From BACL27 sp964203235 (lineage in GTDB: Bacteria > Actinomycetota > Acidimicrobiia > Acidimicrobiales > Ilumatobacteraceae): DNA of 64,000 nucleotides. The DNA is taken from the NCBI GenBank assembly GCA_964203235.1, contig CAXNLE010000002.1, positions 372,001 through 436,000 on the forward strand. Direction: 5' to 3'. The position numbers were made by a program, and so were the translations under genes. Of the stretch, positions 25,891 to 35,567 are shown piece after piece. The notes under the pieces are model-generated. The model was given only the letters and a program-made list of their open reading frames with translations, made no database searches and was not told the origin of the DNA. Within the stretch, counting starts at the first letter, position 1; each line of letters begins with the position of its first letter.

Positions 25891-27867
25891 ATGGCGTTAT
25901 CAGACATTCGCCAACCGAGCGATCTTGCGAACTTAAGTTATGAACAACTCGCTGAGTTGTCTGGCGAAATTCGCGAGTTCATCGTTGAATCGGTTGCTAA
26001 AAACAGTGGTCACCTGGGCTCTAATTTAGGTGCTGTCGAATTGACACTCGCCCTGCATCGAGTTTTTGAGTCACCACGAGATGCAATTTTATGGGATACG
26101 GGTCATCAGGCTTACGTGCACAAAATTGTTACTGGCCGTCGCGGAGGATTTAGTAATTTACGACAAGCAGGCGGTATCTCTGGTTACCCGAGTCGCGAAG
26201 AGAGCGTGCATGACTTCATCGAAAATAGTCATGCATCAACAGTTCTAAGTTATGCATACGGTCTTGCAGTAGCTCGTGATTCTGGACAAACCCCAGACCG
26301 ACAACACATAGTTGCCGTGATCGGCGATGGTTCGCTAACCGGCGGTATGGCTTATGAGGCACTTAACAATCTTGGACACTCACAACGACGAGTAATTATT
26401 GTGCTTAATGACAACGGTCGTTCTTATGCTCCTACAATTTCTAATCTCACGAGCCGACTTGATTTGGCAACAGCACCAAATGCGATGGGTCAGACAATTG
26501 ATCTGACACACCCGCAAGATCGGATTACAAAAAAACTTTCGCGGGTACTTACTAAAATTCGTTTGAACCCGGTTTATGTTCGTCGTCAACGCAAGTTAGA
26601 AAAGTTTTTATATCAATTGCCAATTGTCGGACCACAAGCTGGGCGCGGCCTAGATGCTTTCAAAGCAGGAATACGCGAGTTCTTGCAGCCGACCGCATTT
26701 TTTGAAGCCCTCGGTGTTCGTTATGTTGGGCCAATCGACGGTCACAACCAACAAGAGTTAGAACAAGCATTCAACGCTGCGATAAAAGTTGATGAAGGTC
26801 CACTTGTAATTCATGTGATTACACAAAAAGGTCGTGGCTACGCGCCGGCAGAAGACGACGACGAAAAAAACTTACATGATGCGCCAGTTTTTGATCCGAT
26901 CATGGGCCCACCAAAATCTTTGCCAACGGGTTACACCCAGGCTTTTGCTGATGCGATTATAAAAATTGCTGAGCACGATCGTCGTGTAGTTGCAATCACT
27001 GCAGCAATGCCTGGGCCAACTGGGTTGCTACCTTTTCAATCGCACTTTCCTGACCGATTCATTGATGTCGGTATCGCTGAGCAACACGCAGTAACTGCTG
27101 CGGCAGGCATGGCAATGGGTGGCTTGCGACCCGTCGTTGCGTTGTATTCAACATTTTTAAATCGTGCTTGGGATCAAGTCGTCTACGACGTTGCACTACA
27201 TCGCTTACCGGTTGTGTTTTGTTTAGACCGAGCCGGAATAACAGGTGACGATGGCCCGAGTCATAACGGCATTTTCGACATGGCGTTGCTTTCTAAAGTG
27301 CCCGGTATGCGTTTGCTTGCGCCTTCGAGCGCGCAAGATTTAGCAAAGATGCTTGAAGATGCAATTGTGCTTGCAGATACGGGGCCAGTAGCAATTCGAT
27401 ACCCAAAAGGACTAGCAAGAGTTGTCGGTGAACACGAAGTCGGTTCAGGTTTGCAAGCACGAAAATTGCGTAACTCGTCAGTGCCGAATGTTTGTATTTT
27501 GGCGATCGGTAAAATGGTTGGTGCCGCTGATCAAGCAGCCGAAATTCTCGCTTCTCGCGGAATCGAAGTCACGTTATGGGATGTTCGTTGTTGCGTGCCA
27601 GCCGATGAGATGATGATCGCCGATGCTTCAAGACACTGTGTTGTTGTAACAATCGAAGATGGCATTCGAGATGGCGGAGTCGGAATGATGCTCGCTGACT
27701 TGGTGACTAATGCTGAAGGCTCGGTGCACCCGCGAACCGAAGTACTAGGTTTGCCAACTAAATTTACGCTGCAAGCAAAACCTGATGCGATTTTGACGCA
27801 ACTTGGACTTGATGCAAACTCACTTGCTGAAACTATCGCAACACTGGCAATCGTTAAGCCAAATTAA
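25891..27867 (+). CDS. dxs: 1-deoxy-D-xylulose-5-phosphate synthase Dxs
   Basis: This 658-residue thiamin-diphosphate enzyme condenses pyruvate and glyceraldehyde 3-phosphate, the first step of the MEP isoprenoid pathway. Visible features: GHLGSNLGAVELTLALH (residues ~40-56), DTGHQAYVHKI, the ThDP-binding GDGSLTGGMAYEALN (DxS form of GDG...N), and in the second half GIAEQHAVTAAAG and FCLDRAGITGDDGPSHNG. Its product feeds undecaprenyl phosphate, which connects it functionally with uppP nearby. It lies 14 bp upstream of an IMPase-family gene. Confidence 0.96.
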   Translation: MALSDIRQPSDLANLSYEQLAELSGEIREFIVESVAKNSGHLGSNLGAVELTLALHRVFESPRDAILWDTGHQAYVHKIVTGRRGGFSNLRQAGGISGYPSREESVHDFIENSHASTVLSYAYGLAVARDSGQTPDRQHIVAVIGDGSLTGGMAYEALNNLGHSQRRVIIVLNDNGRSYAPTISNLTSRLDLATAPNAMGQTIDLTHPQDRITKKLSRVLTKIRLNPVYVRRQRKLEKFLYQLPIVGPQAGRGLDAFKAGIREFLQPTAFFEALGVRYVGPIDGHNQQELEQAFNAAIKVDEGPLVIHVITQKGRGYAPAEDDDEKNLHDAPVFDPIMGPPKSLPTGYTQAFADAIIKIAEHDRRVVAITAAMPGPTGLLPFQSHFPDRFIDVGIAEQHAVTAAAGMAMGGLRPVVALYSTFLNRAWDQVVYDVALHRLPVVFCLDRAGITGDDGPSHNGIFDMALLSKVPGMRLLAPSSAQDLAKMLEDAIVLADTGPVAIRYPKGLARVVGEHEVGSGLQARKLRNSSVPNVCILAIGKMVGAADQAAEILASRGIEVTLWDVRCCVPADEMMIADASRHCVVVTIEDGIRDGGVGMMLADLVTNAEGSVHPRTEVLGLPTKFTLQAKPDAILTQLGLDANSLAETIATLAIVKPN

Positions 27868-27881
27868 CGACGACGAATTTA

Positions 27882-28658
27882 ATGCATAATTTGACCAGTG
27901 ATCTTGCATTGGCACTAAAAGTTGCTGACGCCGCAGACGCTGTAAGTCTTGCTGGTTTCAACACTCGCTCATTTACCGTCGAACGCAAAGCCGACAAAAG
28001 TGAAGTTACCGAAATAGACCGTGCGACCGAAACCGCGATCACAAATATTTTGCGTGCACAACGACCAGAGCACAGTGTCTTCGGCGAAGAACATGGAATT
28101 GTCGGTCCAAGTGATGCAAAGTTTCAATGGGTGATTGACCCGATTGATGGCACGAGCAATTTTGTTCGTGGCGTCCCAGTTTGGGCTTCGTTAATCGCGC
28201 TTGTCGAAAACAATGTTCCGGTGCTTGGTGTGGTTTCTGCGCCGGCTCTGCAAATGCGTTGGTGGGCGCATCTTGGTGGTGGCGCGTTCTACAACTCGAA
28301 ACCGATTCGTGTTAGCAATATTGAAACTCTGGCCCAAGCAAGTCTGAGCATTACTGCAACAAGAAGCTGGGATAAAACTGGCGCGACTGCAGCGTTAACA
28401 AAATTACAAAACGACGTTTCGCGTGTTCGCGGTTACGGCGACTTCTGGCAACACATGCTGGTCGCTCAAGGTGTAGTTGATATTGCGATTGACAATATTG
28501 GTTTGGCGCCCTATGACATTGCTGCGCTCGTGCCGATTGTTCAAGAAGCGGGTGGCAAATTTAGCGATCGCTTCGGTGCAAACGACTGGCGAGCCAACTC
28601 ATTAATTACTTCAAATAAGTTGTTGCATGATGCAACACTTGCCTATTTGCCGAAATAA
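27882..28658 (+). CDS. Inositol monophosphatase family phosphatase (histidinol-phosphatase HisN-like)
   Basis: This 258-residue enzyme has the Mg-dependent IMPase motifs: GEEHG near residue 67, DPIDGTSNFVRG near 87, and the C-terminal metal-binding PYDIAALVPIVQEAGG. In actinobacteria such proteins are inositol monophosphatases or the HisN-type histidinol phosphatase; the VPVWASLIAL segment after the DPIDGT motif is common in the latter. It is co-directional with dxs with a 14-bp gap, but no functional link to isoprenoid synthesis is obvious. Confidence 0.85.
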   Translation: MHNLTSDLALALKVADAADAVSLAGFNTRSFTVERKADKSEVTEIDRATETAITNILRAQRPEHSVFGEEHGIVGPSDAKFQWVIDPIDGTSNFVRGVPVWASLIALVENNVPVLGVVSAPALQMRWWAHLGGGAFYNSKPIRVSNIETLAQASLSITATRSWDKTGATAALTKLQNDVSRVRGYGDFWQHMLVAQGVVDIAIDNIGLAPYDIAALVPIVQEAGGKFSDRFGANDWRANSLITSNKLLHDATLAYLPK

Positions 28659-28695
28659 TTTGGCCGCGAAGCGTAAATCGCAAGTCGCAGAATTT

Positions 28696-29382
28696 TTAGC
28701 GGAGAATAAACCAAACAAGTGCAGAGATAACTGCAACAACGCCGACAACGGGCGGCAATACTCGTTTAAGAATCGGCATCGCTAGTGACATACCAGCCGA
28801 ACCCAGCAAATCTAATGGTGCATTTTCAACTGGCGTTATTATTCGCCGAGTTTTTGTCGCGTCACTTTCAGGCTTAACACTTTGCTCGTTTGTAACGCTT
28901 GATGTTGTCACGGGTGCCGCAACTTGATTCGCATCTTGCGCCAAGACTGTTGTCTCGAGATTGACAACAAATTGTTTGAGCAACTTGTCGCTCACATCGG
29001 CGAGGGCACCACGGCCAAATTGTGCAATCTTGCCGGTGATTGTTAAATCAGTGCTCACACTGCATCGGGTTGTTTGAGCATCCACGACTTCAAGTTGCGC
29101 AGTGATAATTGCCGAGGCATTACCTTTGCCTGTCGAGTCGCGACCCTCACCTTTCAACACGGCTCGATGCTCGGCGTCATTGCGCTCTTGAAATATCGCT
29201 TGTCCTCCAAATTTTGCAACTATCGGACCAACCTTCACAGTTACGTGTCCCTTATAAACGTCGCCTTCAATACTCGTCAAAGTTGCCCCGGGCAAGCACG
29301 GCGCGATTCGCGCTAGGTCAGTCAATGTTTGCCAAGCAACATCAAGTGGGGCCTTTACTTCAAACGAATTATTGATTTCCAT
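28696..29382 (-). CDS. CoxG-like SRPBCC-family protein with C-terminal anchor
   Basis: This 228-residue protein resembles CoxG, the carbon monoxide dehydrogenase subunit-G/SRPBCC family: INNSFEVKAPLDVAWQTL, CLPGATL, and KVGPIVAKFGGQA are family features. A Thr/Ser/Val-rich linker leads to one C-terminal transmembrane helix (about residues 200-225). CoxG recruits CO dehydrogenase to the membrane in characterised aerobes. The ATG at 29382 has the near-perfect Shine-Dalgarno AAGGAGG 10 bases before it. It is not clustered with the Cox-like genes at 1.7-4.9 kb, which supports a dispersed Mo-hydroxylase system. Confidence 0.87.
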   Translation of the reverse strand: MEINNSFEVKAPLDVAWQTLTDLARIAPCLPGATLTSIEGDVYKGHVTVKVGPIVAKFGGQAIFQERNDAEHRAVLKGEGRDSTGKGNASAIITAQLEVVDAQTTRCSVSTDLTITGKIAQFGRGALADVSDKLLKQFVVNLETTVLAQDANQVAAPVTTSSVTNEQSVKPESDATKTRRIITPVENAPLDLLGSAGMSLAMPILKRVLPPVVGVVAVISALVWFILR

Positions 29383-29431
29383 AGTTGGTTTTCCTCCTTG
29401 CTGATCATACTTACGCATCTAGGCTTAGCGC

Positions 29432-31153
29432 ATGGCAACAACTGTGATTCGAGATGCCTCACTTGTAGATGGCACGGGTGCGCCACAAAGACCAGCTGAC
29501 ATTGTTATCAACGACGGACGCATCGTCGAAATTACTCCCGCCCTTAAAGCATCGACTAGTCACGCATCGCATGTAATAAATGCAGACGCGATGCTCGTTG
29601 CACCTGGATGGGTTGATGTGCACACGCATTACGACGCGCAAGCAACTTGGGATTCTTGGCTAACACCAAGCAGTTGGCATGGCGTGACAACTGCAGTAAT
29701 GGGAAACTGCGGCGTCGGTTTTGCACCAGCGCTCCCCGAGCGACACGAATGGTTAATTGAATTAATGGAAGGCGTCGAAGATATTCCTGGTGCGGCGATG
29801 ACTGAAGGCATCAAGTGGGATTGGCAATCGTTCCCTGAATATCTTGATGCACTCGACAAGCGCAAGCGAGTGATCGATCTTGGCGCACAAATCGGTCACG
29901 GTGCATTGCGTGCATTTGTTATGGGTGATCGCGGTGCGAATAACGAAAACGCAACACCCGATGACATCAGCAAAATGGCCCAACTAACTGAACAGGCTTT
30001 ACGTGCCGGTGCTCTCGGTTTTTCGACTTCTCGCACTTCGTTACACAAAAGCAAAAGCGGAGAATTCGTGCCTGGCACGAGTGCTCAGCCAGATGAGTTG
30101 TTTGGCATCGCAGACGGAATACGTCGTGCTGGTCATGGTATTTTTCAGATGGCTGCCGAACACTGGCGCGTGCCGGGTGATGAGTGGGGTTGGATGCGCG
30201 AATTAACGCGACGCACTGGTGTGAAGATGAGCATCAATTTAAATCAACCTGCCGACGACGCCGAACTTTGGCGTGAGACTTTAACTTTGATCGAAGAGTC
30301 AGCAAAGCTAGGTGAAAAAATTGAAGCACAAGTTGCTGGTCGAAGCATCGGATTAATTATGTTCTTGCAAGGCACTGTGCACCCACTAATGATGCACAAT
30401 GCATATCTTGAAGTTGCGAATTTGCCGATCGCACAACGCGCTGCTGCACTCGCAGATCCTGCACGTCGTGCGCGATTGATTCAAGAACAACCAACTCATC
30501 GTTTCTTCAAACAATTCGTGGGCGATAATTTTCACACAATGTTTCCGATTACTTCTGCGACAATTGACTACGAACCAACACGAGAACAATCAGTTGCAGG
30601 CATCGCCTCTCGCACTGGCAAAACACCGTTCGAAGTAATCATTGATCACTTGCTCACGAATAACGGCACGGGCATGATTTATCGTCCATTTTTAAATTAT
30701 GCGTATGGTGATTTGTCAATGACTCATAAATTATTGCAACACCCGAACACGCGAAACGGTTTGAGCGACGCCGGAGCACACTGCGGCGTGATATGCGACG
30801 GAGGCATGCCGACATTCATTCTCACGCATTGGGTACGCGATCGTGAGCGTGGGCCGAGGCTCGAACTTGAACACATGGTCAGACGACAAACTCGTGACAC
30901 TGCCGAGTTGCATGGTCTATGCGACCGTGGCGCAATTTTGCCGGGCTTACGTGCTGACATAAATGTGATTGATTTTGATTCACTTGGATTCGACAATCCA
31001 AAAGTTGTTTTTGATTTGCCAGCAAACGGTCGACGGTTGGTACAAACTGCACATGGTTATGTGGCGACTCTTGTCAACGGTGTGCAAACAGTTGATCATG
31101 ATGAGTTCACTGGTGAGCTACCAGGCAAACTCGTGCGTGGCCCACAACATTAA
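29432..31153 (+). CDS. N-acyl-D-amino-acid deacylase / amidohydrolase family
   Basis: This 573-residue amidohydrolase starts with the metal-site motif VDVHTHYDAQATWD (HxH, about residue 63), followed by GVTTAVMGNCGVGFAP and ending in the family's GLRADINVIDFD segment. It belongs to the D-aminoacylase group, zinc enzymes that remove acyl groups from N-acyl-D-amino acids; actinobacterial members are often annotated this way without a known substrate. It diverges from the CoxG-like gene with 49 bp between starts. Confidence 0.88.
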   Translation: MATTVIRDASLVDGTGAPQRPADIVINDGRIVEITPALKASTSHASHVINADAMLVAPGWVDVHTHYDAQATWDSWLTPSSWHGVTTAVMGNCGVGFAPALPERHEWLIELMEGVEDIPGAAMTEGIKWDWQSFPEYLDALDKRKRVIDLGAQIGHGALRAFVMGDRGANNENATPDDISKMAQLTEQALRAGALGFSTSRTSLHKSKSGEFVPGTSAQPDELFGIADGIRRAGHGIFQMAAEHWRVPGDEWGWMRELTRRTGVKMSINLNQPADDAELWRETLTLIEESAKLGEKIEAQVAGRSIGLIMFLQGTVHPLMMHNAYLEVANLPIAQRAAALADPARRARLIQEQPTHRFFKQFVGDNFHTMFPITSATIDYEPTREQSVAGIASRTGKTPFEVIIDHLLTNNGTGMIYRPFLNYAYGDLSMTHKLLQHPNTRNGLSDAGAHCGVICDGGMPTFILTHWVRDRERGPRLELEHMVRRQTRDTAELHGLCDRGAILPGLRADINVIDFDSLGFDNPKVVFDLPANGRRLVQTAHGYVATLVNGVQTVDHDEFTGELPGKLVRGPQH

Positions 31154-31207
31154 TCTTTCAGGTTTAAAACTGCAGGCTCAAATAACTATTCTCTAATTTA
31201 TTGCGAG

Positions 31208-32392
31208 TTGACTTTGAAACGTTTAACTAAATTTTGCGCCATCGCTGTTGTGTTGACTGCGTGTGCGTCAACTTCAATAGATTCAACCACGAACACAACT
31301 ACTAAAAATTCTGCTGCGACTACTAGTGAGTCGATAACAACTGTTGCACCGACCGAATTTTCGCTCACTCTTGCGGTTAGCGGTGACATATTGCCTCACA
31401 GCCGATTATGGGCGGGCGCTCAACGCAACGCCGCGTTAGAAGGCAATACCACCAAAGATGTACGTGGCTACGACTTTCGCCCGATGTTCGCGCTAGTTAA
31501 ACCAATACTTTCAAGCGTTGATCTTGCAATTTGCCACCTTGAAACTCCCATCGCTCCGCCAGATGAAGAGTTATCTACTTTTCCATTTTTTGGTGTGCCT
31601 AGTGAAATTACCGACGCTCTTGCCTACGCCGGATACGACCGTTGCAGCACTGCTAGCAATCACGCAATGGACCGCGGCACGCGCGGCATTGACACAACAT
31701 TGAACGCTCTTGACGGAGTTGGGATTTCTCATACTGGAATGGCGCGCACGCCAAGTGAGATAAATCCAAAGTTAATTTTTGTAAATGGAATCTCGATTGC
31801 ACATATGTCCTACACATTTAGTTACAACGGATTGCCTGCCGCTAATGGTGAAACTTGGCGCTCGGCGTTAATTGATACAGATCGCATTTTGCGAGATGTG
31901 CGTCAAGCCCGCAAACTTGGCGCTCAAGTCGTAATGCTAAGTATGCACTGGGGCAATGAAAGAGAAATTGCTCCAAGTTCTTATCAGATAAAAATTGCGG
32001 ATGCGATCACAAAATCAGGTGAAGTTGACTTAATAATCGGTAGCCATGCCCATGTACTGCAGCCAATCAAATTGGTTAACGGCACATGGGTGATCTACGG
32101 ACTCGGCAACTTTTTATCTGACATGCCTACAGCTCCGAAAGATCCGCCATGGCCAGCCAGCACACAAGATGGCGCGATCGTTACTACAAAAATTACAGTT
32201 TCGTCTGACGGCGAGGTTATAGTCGGCAAACCAGTTGTCATACCAACTTGGGTTGACCGCAATTCTGGTTGGCAGATTCGTTCGGTGCTTGACGAGTTAC
32301 GAAAAGATGACCTGAATAGTTCAACGAATAACGAACTAAAAGATTCACTTAAGAGGACTAACAAAGTTGTTGGCGAATACATTCGCAACTAG
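31208..32392 (+). CDS. CapA-family poly-gamma-glutamate-synthesis-like lipoprotein
   Basis: This 394-residue protein has a lipoprotein signal (LTAC at residues 16-19, Cys19 lipidated) and a CapA-type metallophosphatase fold: VSGDILPHS, AICHLETP, TASNHAMDRGTRG, LSMHWGNE and IIGSHAHVLQ, the last two holding metal-binding histidines. CapA is tied to gamma-polyglutamate capsule, but distant homologues act on other cell-surface polymers. TTG at 31208 is taken as start, since it gives the only good signal peptide. It is the first gene of the sugar-modification island. Confidence 0.87.
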   Translation: MTLKRLTKFCAIAVVLTACASTSIDSTTNTTTKNSAATTSESITTVAPTEFSLTLAVSGDILPHSRLWAGAQRNAALEGNTTKDVRGYDFRPMFALVKPILSSVDLAICHLETPIAPPDEELSTFPFFGVPSEITDALAYAGYDRCSTASNHAMDRGTRGIDTTLNALDGVGISHTGMARTPSEINPKLIFVNGISIAHMSYTFSYNGLPAANGETWRSALIDTDRILRDVRQARKLGAQVVMLSMHWGNEREIAPSSYQIKIADAITKSGEVDLIIGSHAHVLQPIKLVNGTWVIYGLGNFLSDMPTAPKDPPWPASTQDGAIVTTKITVSSDGEVIVGKPVVIPTWVDRNSGWQIRSVLDELRKDDLNSSTNNELKDSLKRTNKVVGEYIRN

Positions 32393-32413
32393 AGGATTAG
32401 ATAGACTTATCCA

Positions 32414-33556
32414 ATGTCAAATATTGTTGAAAAATATAATCAAGCCGAGCGAGCAGGTCGGGCTACAGTTTCAAATCGAGTGATTGAAGCCTTCAGCCTT
32501 GAACTTTGGAACACACTGGGTTACCCATTCAAGGTTGACAGCGAATCTGAACTGTGGCGTTATCACGATGTTATGCAGGAAGGACGATTTCACAAAATTC
32601 TTCAAGCAATTGGCAAATATTCTGACCATGAATTTGACCTGGTGACCAAAACTGCAAAACAGATTCTCAGTTTTTCTGAACGAGAGTTAACGATTCGGAA
32701 TAGTGGCAAGAATGCTCTAGTCAAGTCGCTTTACCAATATCAGTTGATCATGAAACAGCGACCACATGACGGCCCACTACAAATATTGGAAATCGGCCCT
32801 GGAAGTGGGTACCTCGGTTTACTACTCGCCAACGATGGTCACCAATATTTTGCAATGGATGCCGCACAAGCCTTCTATCTTTATCAGAAGAAACTTTGGT
32901 CAGATATTTATGGCTCAGATTATTTTGATTACTCAGAATCATCATCACGACCAGACACGGCCAAAATCACACACATTCCATGGTGGCGGTTCGCGAATCT
33001 TTCAATACCAATACCAGAAGTAGATATCATGACGTGCAACCACGCACTTGCAGAGATTCATCCAAAAGCCGTGAAAACAATCTTTGCTCGACTTTATGCC
33101 TCGTGGGGCGACAACGACAAAAAACTAGTACTTGCCGAGAGCCTTGGCTACGACTACTTCGACCGCAAACAAACAATGTTTTGGGATATTCGTAATGCTG
33201 GATTCTTCGGAGGCGAACGTATAAATGAACATAGGATTTGGCGGCCTAATAAAACAAAAGCAATTATTGAGTCAAAAAAACTAAGCGAGAAACAGACATT
33301 CAAGACTCGAACATCAAAAAAATTGTCAAAGAGAAAAGACAAATTAATAGCAAAACTTCTCCGCAGCCAGATCGGGCAGCAACTCGCAAAACTAATGAGT
33401 CGCGGGCCGATTCATAAATACAAAGTAGATCAAGCTTTGAGCCTAAAGTTTGAAGCACAAACTCAACCTCTGCACGACTTCTTTGAGAATCTAGTCGCCG
33501 ACGAAAGAACGCAAGACGAAATCTTCCTTGATCCAAGAATTGGAGATATTAAATGA
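32414..33556 (+). CDS. Putative sugar O-methyltransferase-like SAM protein
   Basis: This 380-residue protein has a class I SAM methyltransferase core with motif I LEIGPGSGYLGLLL near residue 126 and an acidic motif II (FAMDAAQAF). The N-terminal ~110 residues and basic region around 290-325 (KKLSKRKDKLIAK) are extra to the core. The pattern is that of putative sugar O-methyltransferases in surface-glycan clusters. It ends with a 4-base overlap with the flavoprotein gene. The acceptor sugar is unknown. Confidence 0.75.
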   Translation: MSNIVEKYNQAERAGRATVSNRVIEAFSLELWNTLGYPFKVDSESELWRYHDVMQEGRFHKILQAIGKYSDHEFDLVTKTAKQILSFSERELTIRNSGKNALVKSLYQYQLIMKQRPHDGPLQILEIGPGSGYLGLLLANDGHQYFAMDAAQAFYLYQKKLWSDIYGSDYFDYSESSSRPDTAKITHIPWWRFANLSIPIPEVDIMTCNHALAEIHPKAVKTIFARLYASWGDNDKKLVLAESLGYDYFDRKQTMFWDIRNAGFFGGERINEHRIWRPNKTKAIIESKKLSEKQTFKTRTSKKLSKRKDKLIAKLLRSQIGQQLAKLMSRGPIHKYKVDQALSLKFEAQTQPLHDFFENLVADERTQDEIFLDPRIGDIK

Positions 33557-34740
33557 AGTCAGCATTAATTATCGGTGGCGGGTTTTCTGGTTGCGCGGCA
33601 GCCCACCAACTTGAAATGCTCGGCGGATGGGATGTGACTCTCGTTGAGTCAGCACCGTTTCTCGGCGCAGGCGTGCGCACACAATGGTTCGGCGGTCACC
33701 CTTACACATTTGGTCCGCGACACTTTCTCACCCCGTATGAAGAGACTTTCACGTATCTCAATGCAATTGTGCCGATTCGTCGTTGCCCAGAGCACGAGTT
33801 TCTAACCTATGTTGAGCGCGACAACGCGTTTTACGCATTCCCGATAAACATGACTGATGTCCGCACGATGCCCGACTACAAAGAAATCCAAGCCGAGATG
33901 GATGAAAAGAAGCGCGAAGAGTTTCGTGGCGCCAAAGAAGCAAAAAATATCGAAGACTATTGGATCGGCTCGGTTGGTCAGAGACTCTACGACAAGTTCA
34001 TTGACGAGTACAGCAAAAAAATGTGGCTAATAGACGACAATAAGAAAATCGATACATTCGGTTGGTCGCCAAAAGGAGTCGCGCTAAAGGATGGTCCGCG
34101 AGCCGCATGGGATTCGGCAATCTCTGGATATCCATACGCGCCCGACGGTTACGACTATTACTTCGGCTTCGCAACTCAAGCTGCGCAAGTTTTGCTTTCA
34201 ACAACAATTACAAACTTTGATATTCCTAATAAAACTGTGTCATTCAATGGCGAGAAAAAATCCTATGACATAATCATCAACACAATTGCCCCTGACACAA
34301 TTTTCAATGAGTGCTATGGTGCATTACCATTTTTGGGACGAGAGTTTCACAAAATTGTTTTCCCGACAGAGTCAGTGTTGCCGGAGAATGTTTACTTCCT
34401 TTATTACGCCAATGATGAAAAGTTCACACGATTGGTTGAATATAAGAAATTTACTCACCATGTGTCGCCGACAACACTGATCGGCATGGAGATACCAACT
34501 TTTGGCAATGGTAAGCATTACCCGATGCCGTATCAAAGTGAGCAGATTCGCGCTGAACGGTATTTCGCAGACATGCCCGAAGGCGTGTTCTCGATTGGTC
34601 GTGCTGGCTCATATCTCTACGGCATTGACATTGACGATTGCATCCGCCAAACAATGCTGATGGCTGAAACGCTTCGCGCAGGGGGCCAAGATCACCCGGT
34701 ACCAGGGGACAACTACCGTTTTCCTGAACTTCAGAGGTAG
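33553..34740 (+). CDS. UDP-galactopyranose mutase-like flavoprotein
   Basis: This 395-residue protein has an N-terminal FAD site (IIGGGFSGCAAAHQL) and, at residues 47-60, GGHPYTFGPRHFLT, which aligns with the UDP-galactopyranose mutase flavin/substrate motif (HxxxYGPHIFHT in Glf). Later segments (DRYxRPE-like stretch, then GRAGSYLYGIDIDDCI near the C-terminus) fit the Glf family. Classical Glf interconverts UDP-galactopyranose and UDP-galactofuranose; the altered motif suggests a related sugar. It lies in the sugar island after a methyltransferase gene and overlaps it by 4 bp. Confidence 0.75.
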   Translation: MKSALIIGGGFSGCAAAHQLEMLGGWDVTLVESAPFLGAGVRTQWFGGHPYTFGPRHFLTPYEETFTYLNAIVPIRRCPEHEFLTYVERDNAFYAFPINMTDVRTMPDYKEIQAEMDEKKREEFRGAKEAKNIEDYWIGSVGQRLYDKFIDEYSKKMWLIDDNKKIDTFGWSPKGVALKDGPRAAWDSAISGYPYAPDGYDYYFGFATQAAQVLLSTTITNFDIPNKTVSFNGEKKSYDIIINTIAPDTIFNECYGALPFLGREFHKIVFPTESVLPENVYFLYYANDEKFTRLVEYKKFTHHVSPTTLIGMEIPTFGNGKHYPMPYQSEQIRAERYFADMPEGVFSIGRAGSYLYGIDIDDCIRQTMLMAETLRAGGQDHPVPGDNYRFPELQR

Positions 34741-34752
34741 CACCCTTGTTAG

Positions 34753-35503
34753 ATGCAATTTTTAAGTAACCACATTTCACTCCAGCGAATAGCCCGGAGT
34801 TTCTGACGAATCGTGAAACTTGGACAGAAAATAACCAACGATTTAGGCAGTCGCAAAAATTTGAGTTTTATCGCAGCGCGATGGACTTCCTCGTTAGTAG
34901 CCATATCGCTTGCTCATATTTCGAATTCAGTACGCACCGCGCACGTACAGTCACAATGGTGATGGGATTAGACGATTTCTATGCCAAAAATATTGGCGCA
35001 ACCGCAGGTGGCTTATCGTCAAAATCTGGTCGTTGGTTAATGATGCATATTTCGCATGCGACTCTTTTGAAGTTTGGCCAGAACAAACAGTCGCACATTC
35101 TGAACCTCAATTTAATACTGGTGGCGCTAAAACGACGTCAGATTCATTTCTAGAGTTGTTAAGAAACTATGGTCAATTCACGGAAAGAGTGGGACTTATC
35201 AAGGGCTCCTATAAGAATTCTTTAACCAAAAACCTTGCAACAAAATTCGTCAAAGAAAATGTGAAAGCGTCCCTCATAGCTGTCTACTGCAATCTCTACG
35301 AATCATACAAATCAGTCTTTGCTTGGGTAGATTCGTTTATGCAACGAGGCACAGTTCTCTATCTTGATGACTTAGACACATTTAGAGCTCAGCCTGATCA
35401 AGGGCCAAAACTTGCGTTCAAAGAATATAAAGAACAAACCAAATGGAAGTTTGAACTGTTCCTACCTGTTGCTTCGTGCAGCTACTCATTTATAGCTTGT
35501 TAG
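34753..35503 (+). pseudogene. Frameshifted TylF/MycF-like sugar O-methyltransferase
   Basis: One frame (about 34770-35050) encodes FEFYRSAMDFLVS and SYFEFSTHRARTVTM, the start of TylF/macrocin O-methyltransferase-type enzymes. The continuation, VNDAYFACDSFEVWPEQ to RGTVLYLDDLDTF and a normal-looking C-terminus, is in another frame up to 35503. The switch near 35030 needs one missing base or two extra. No start codon lies at the N-terminus of the first frame; an ATG at 34753 is in a third frame. In the second part the metal-binding segment DCDLYES reads YCNLYES, so the gene looks inactivated, and not just misread. Confidence 0.7.
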
Positions 35504-35567
35504 GTTTGCCTCTCAGAGTTTCCGCATCCTAAAGTTGACCACGCTAAAACAGATAACATTAAGTGGG

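Noticed and set aside
34881..35153. A separate 90-residue protein
   Set aside because: Its residues match the N-terminal part of a TylF-like methyltransferase that continues in another frame, so it is a piece of the pseudogene.
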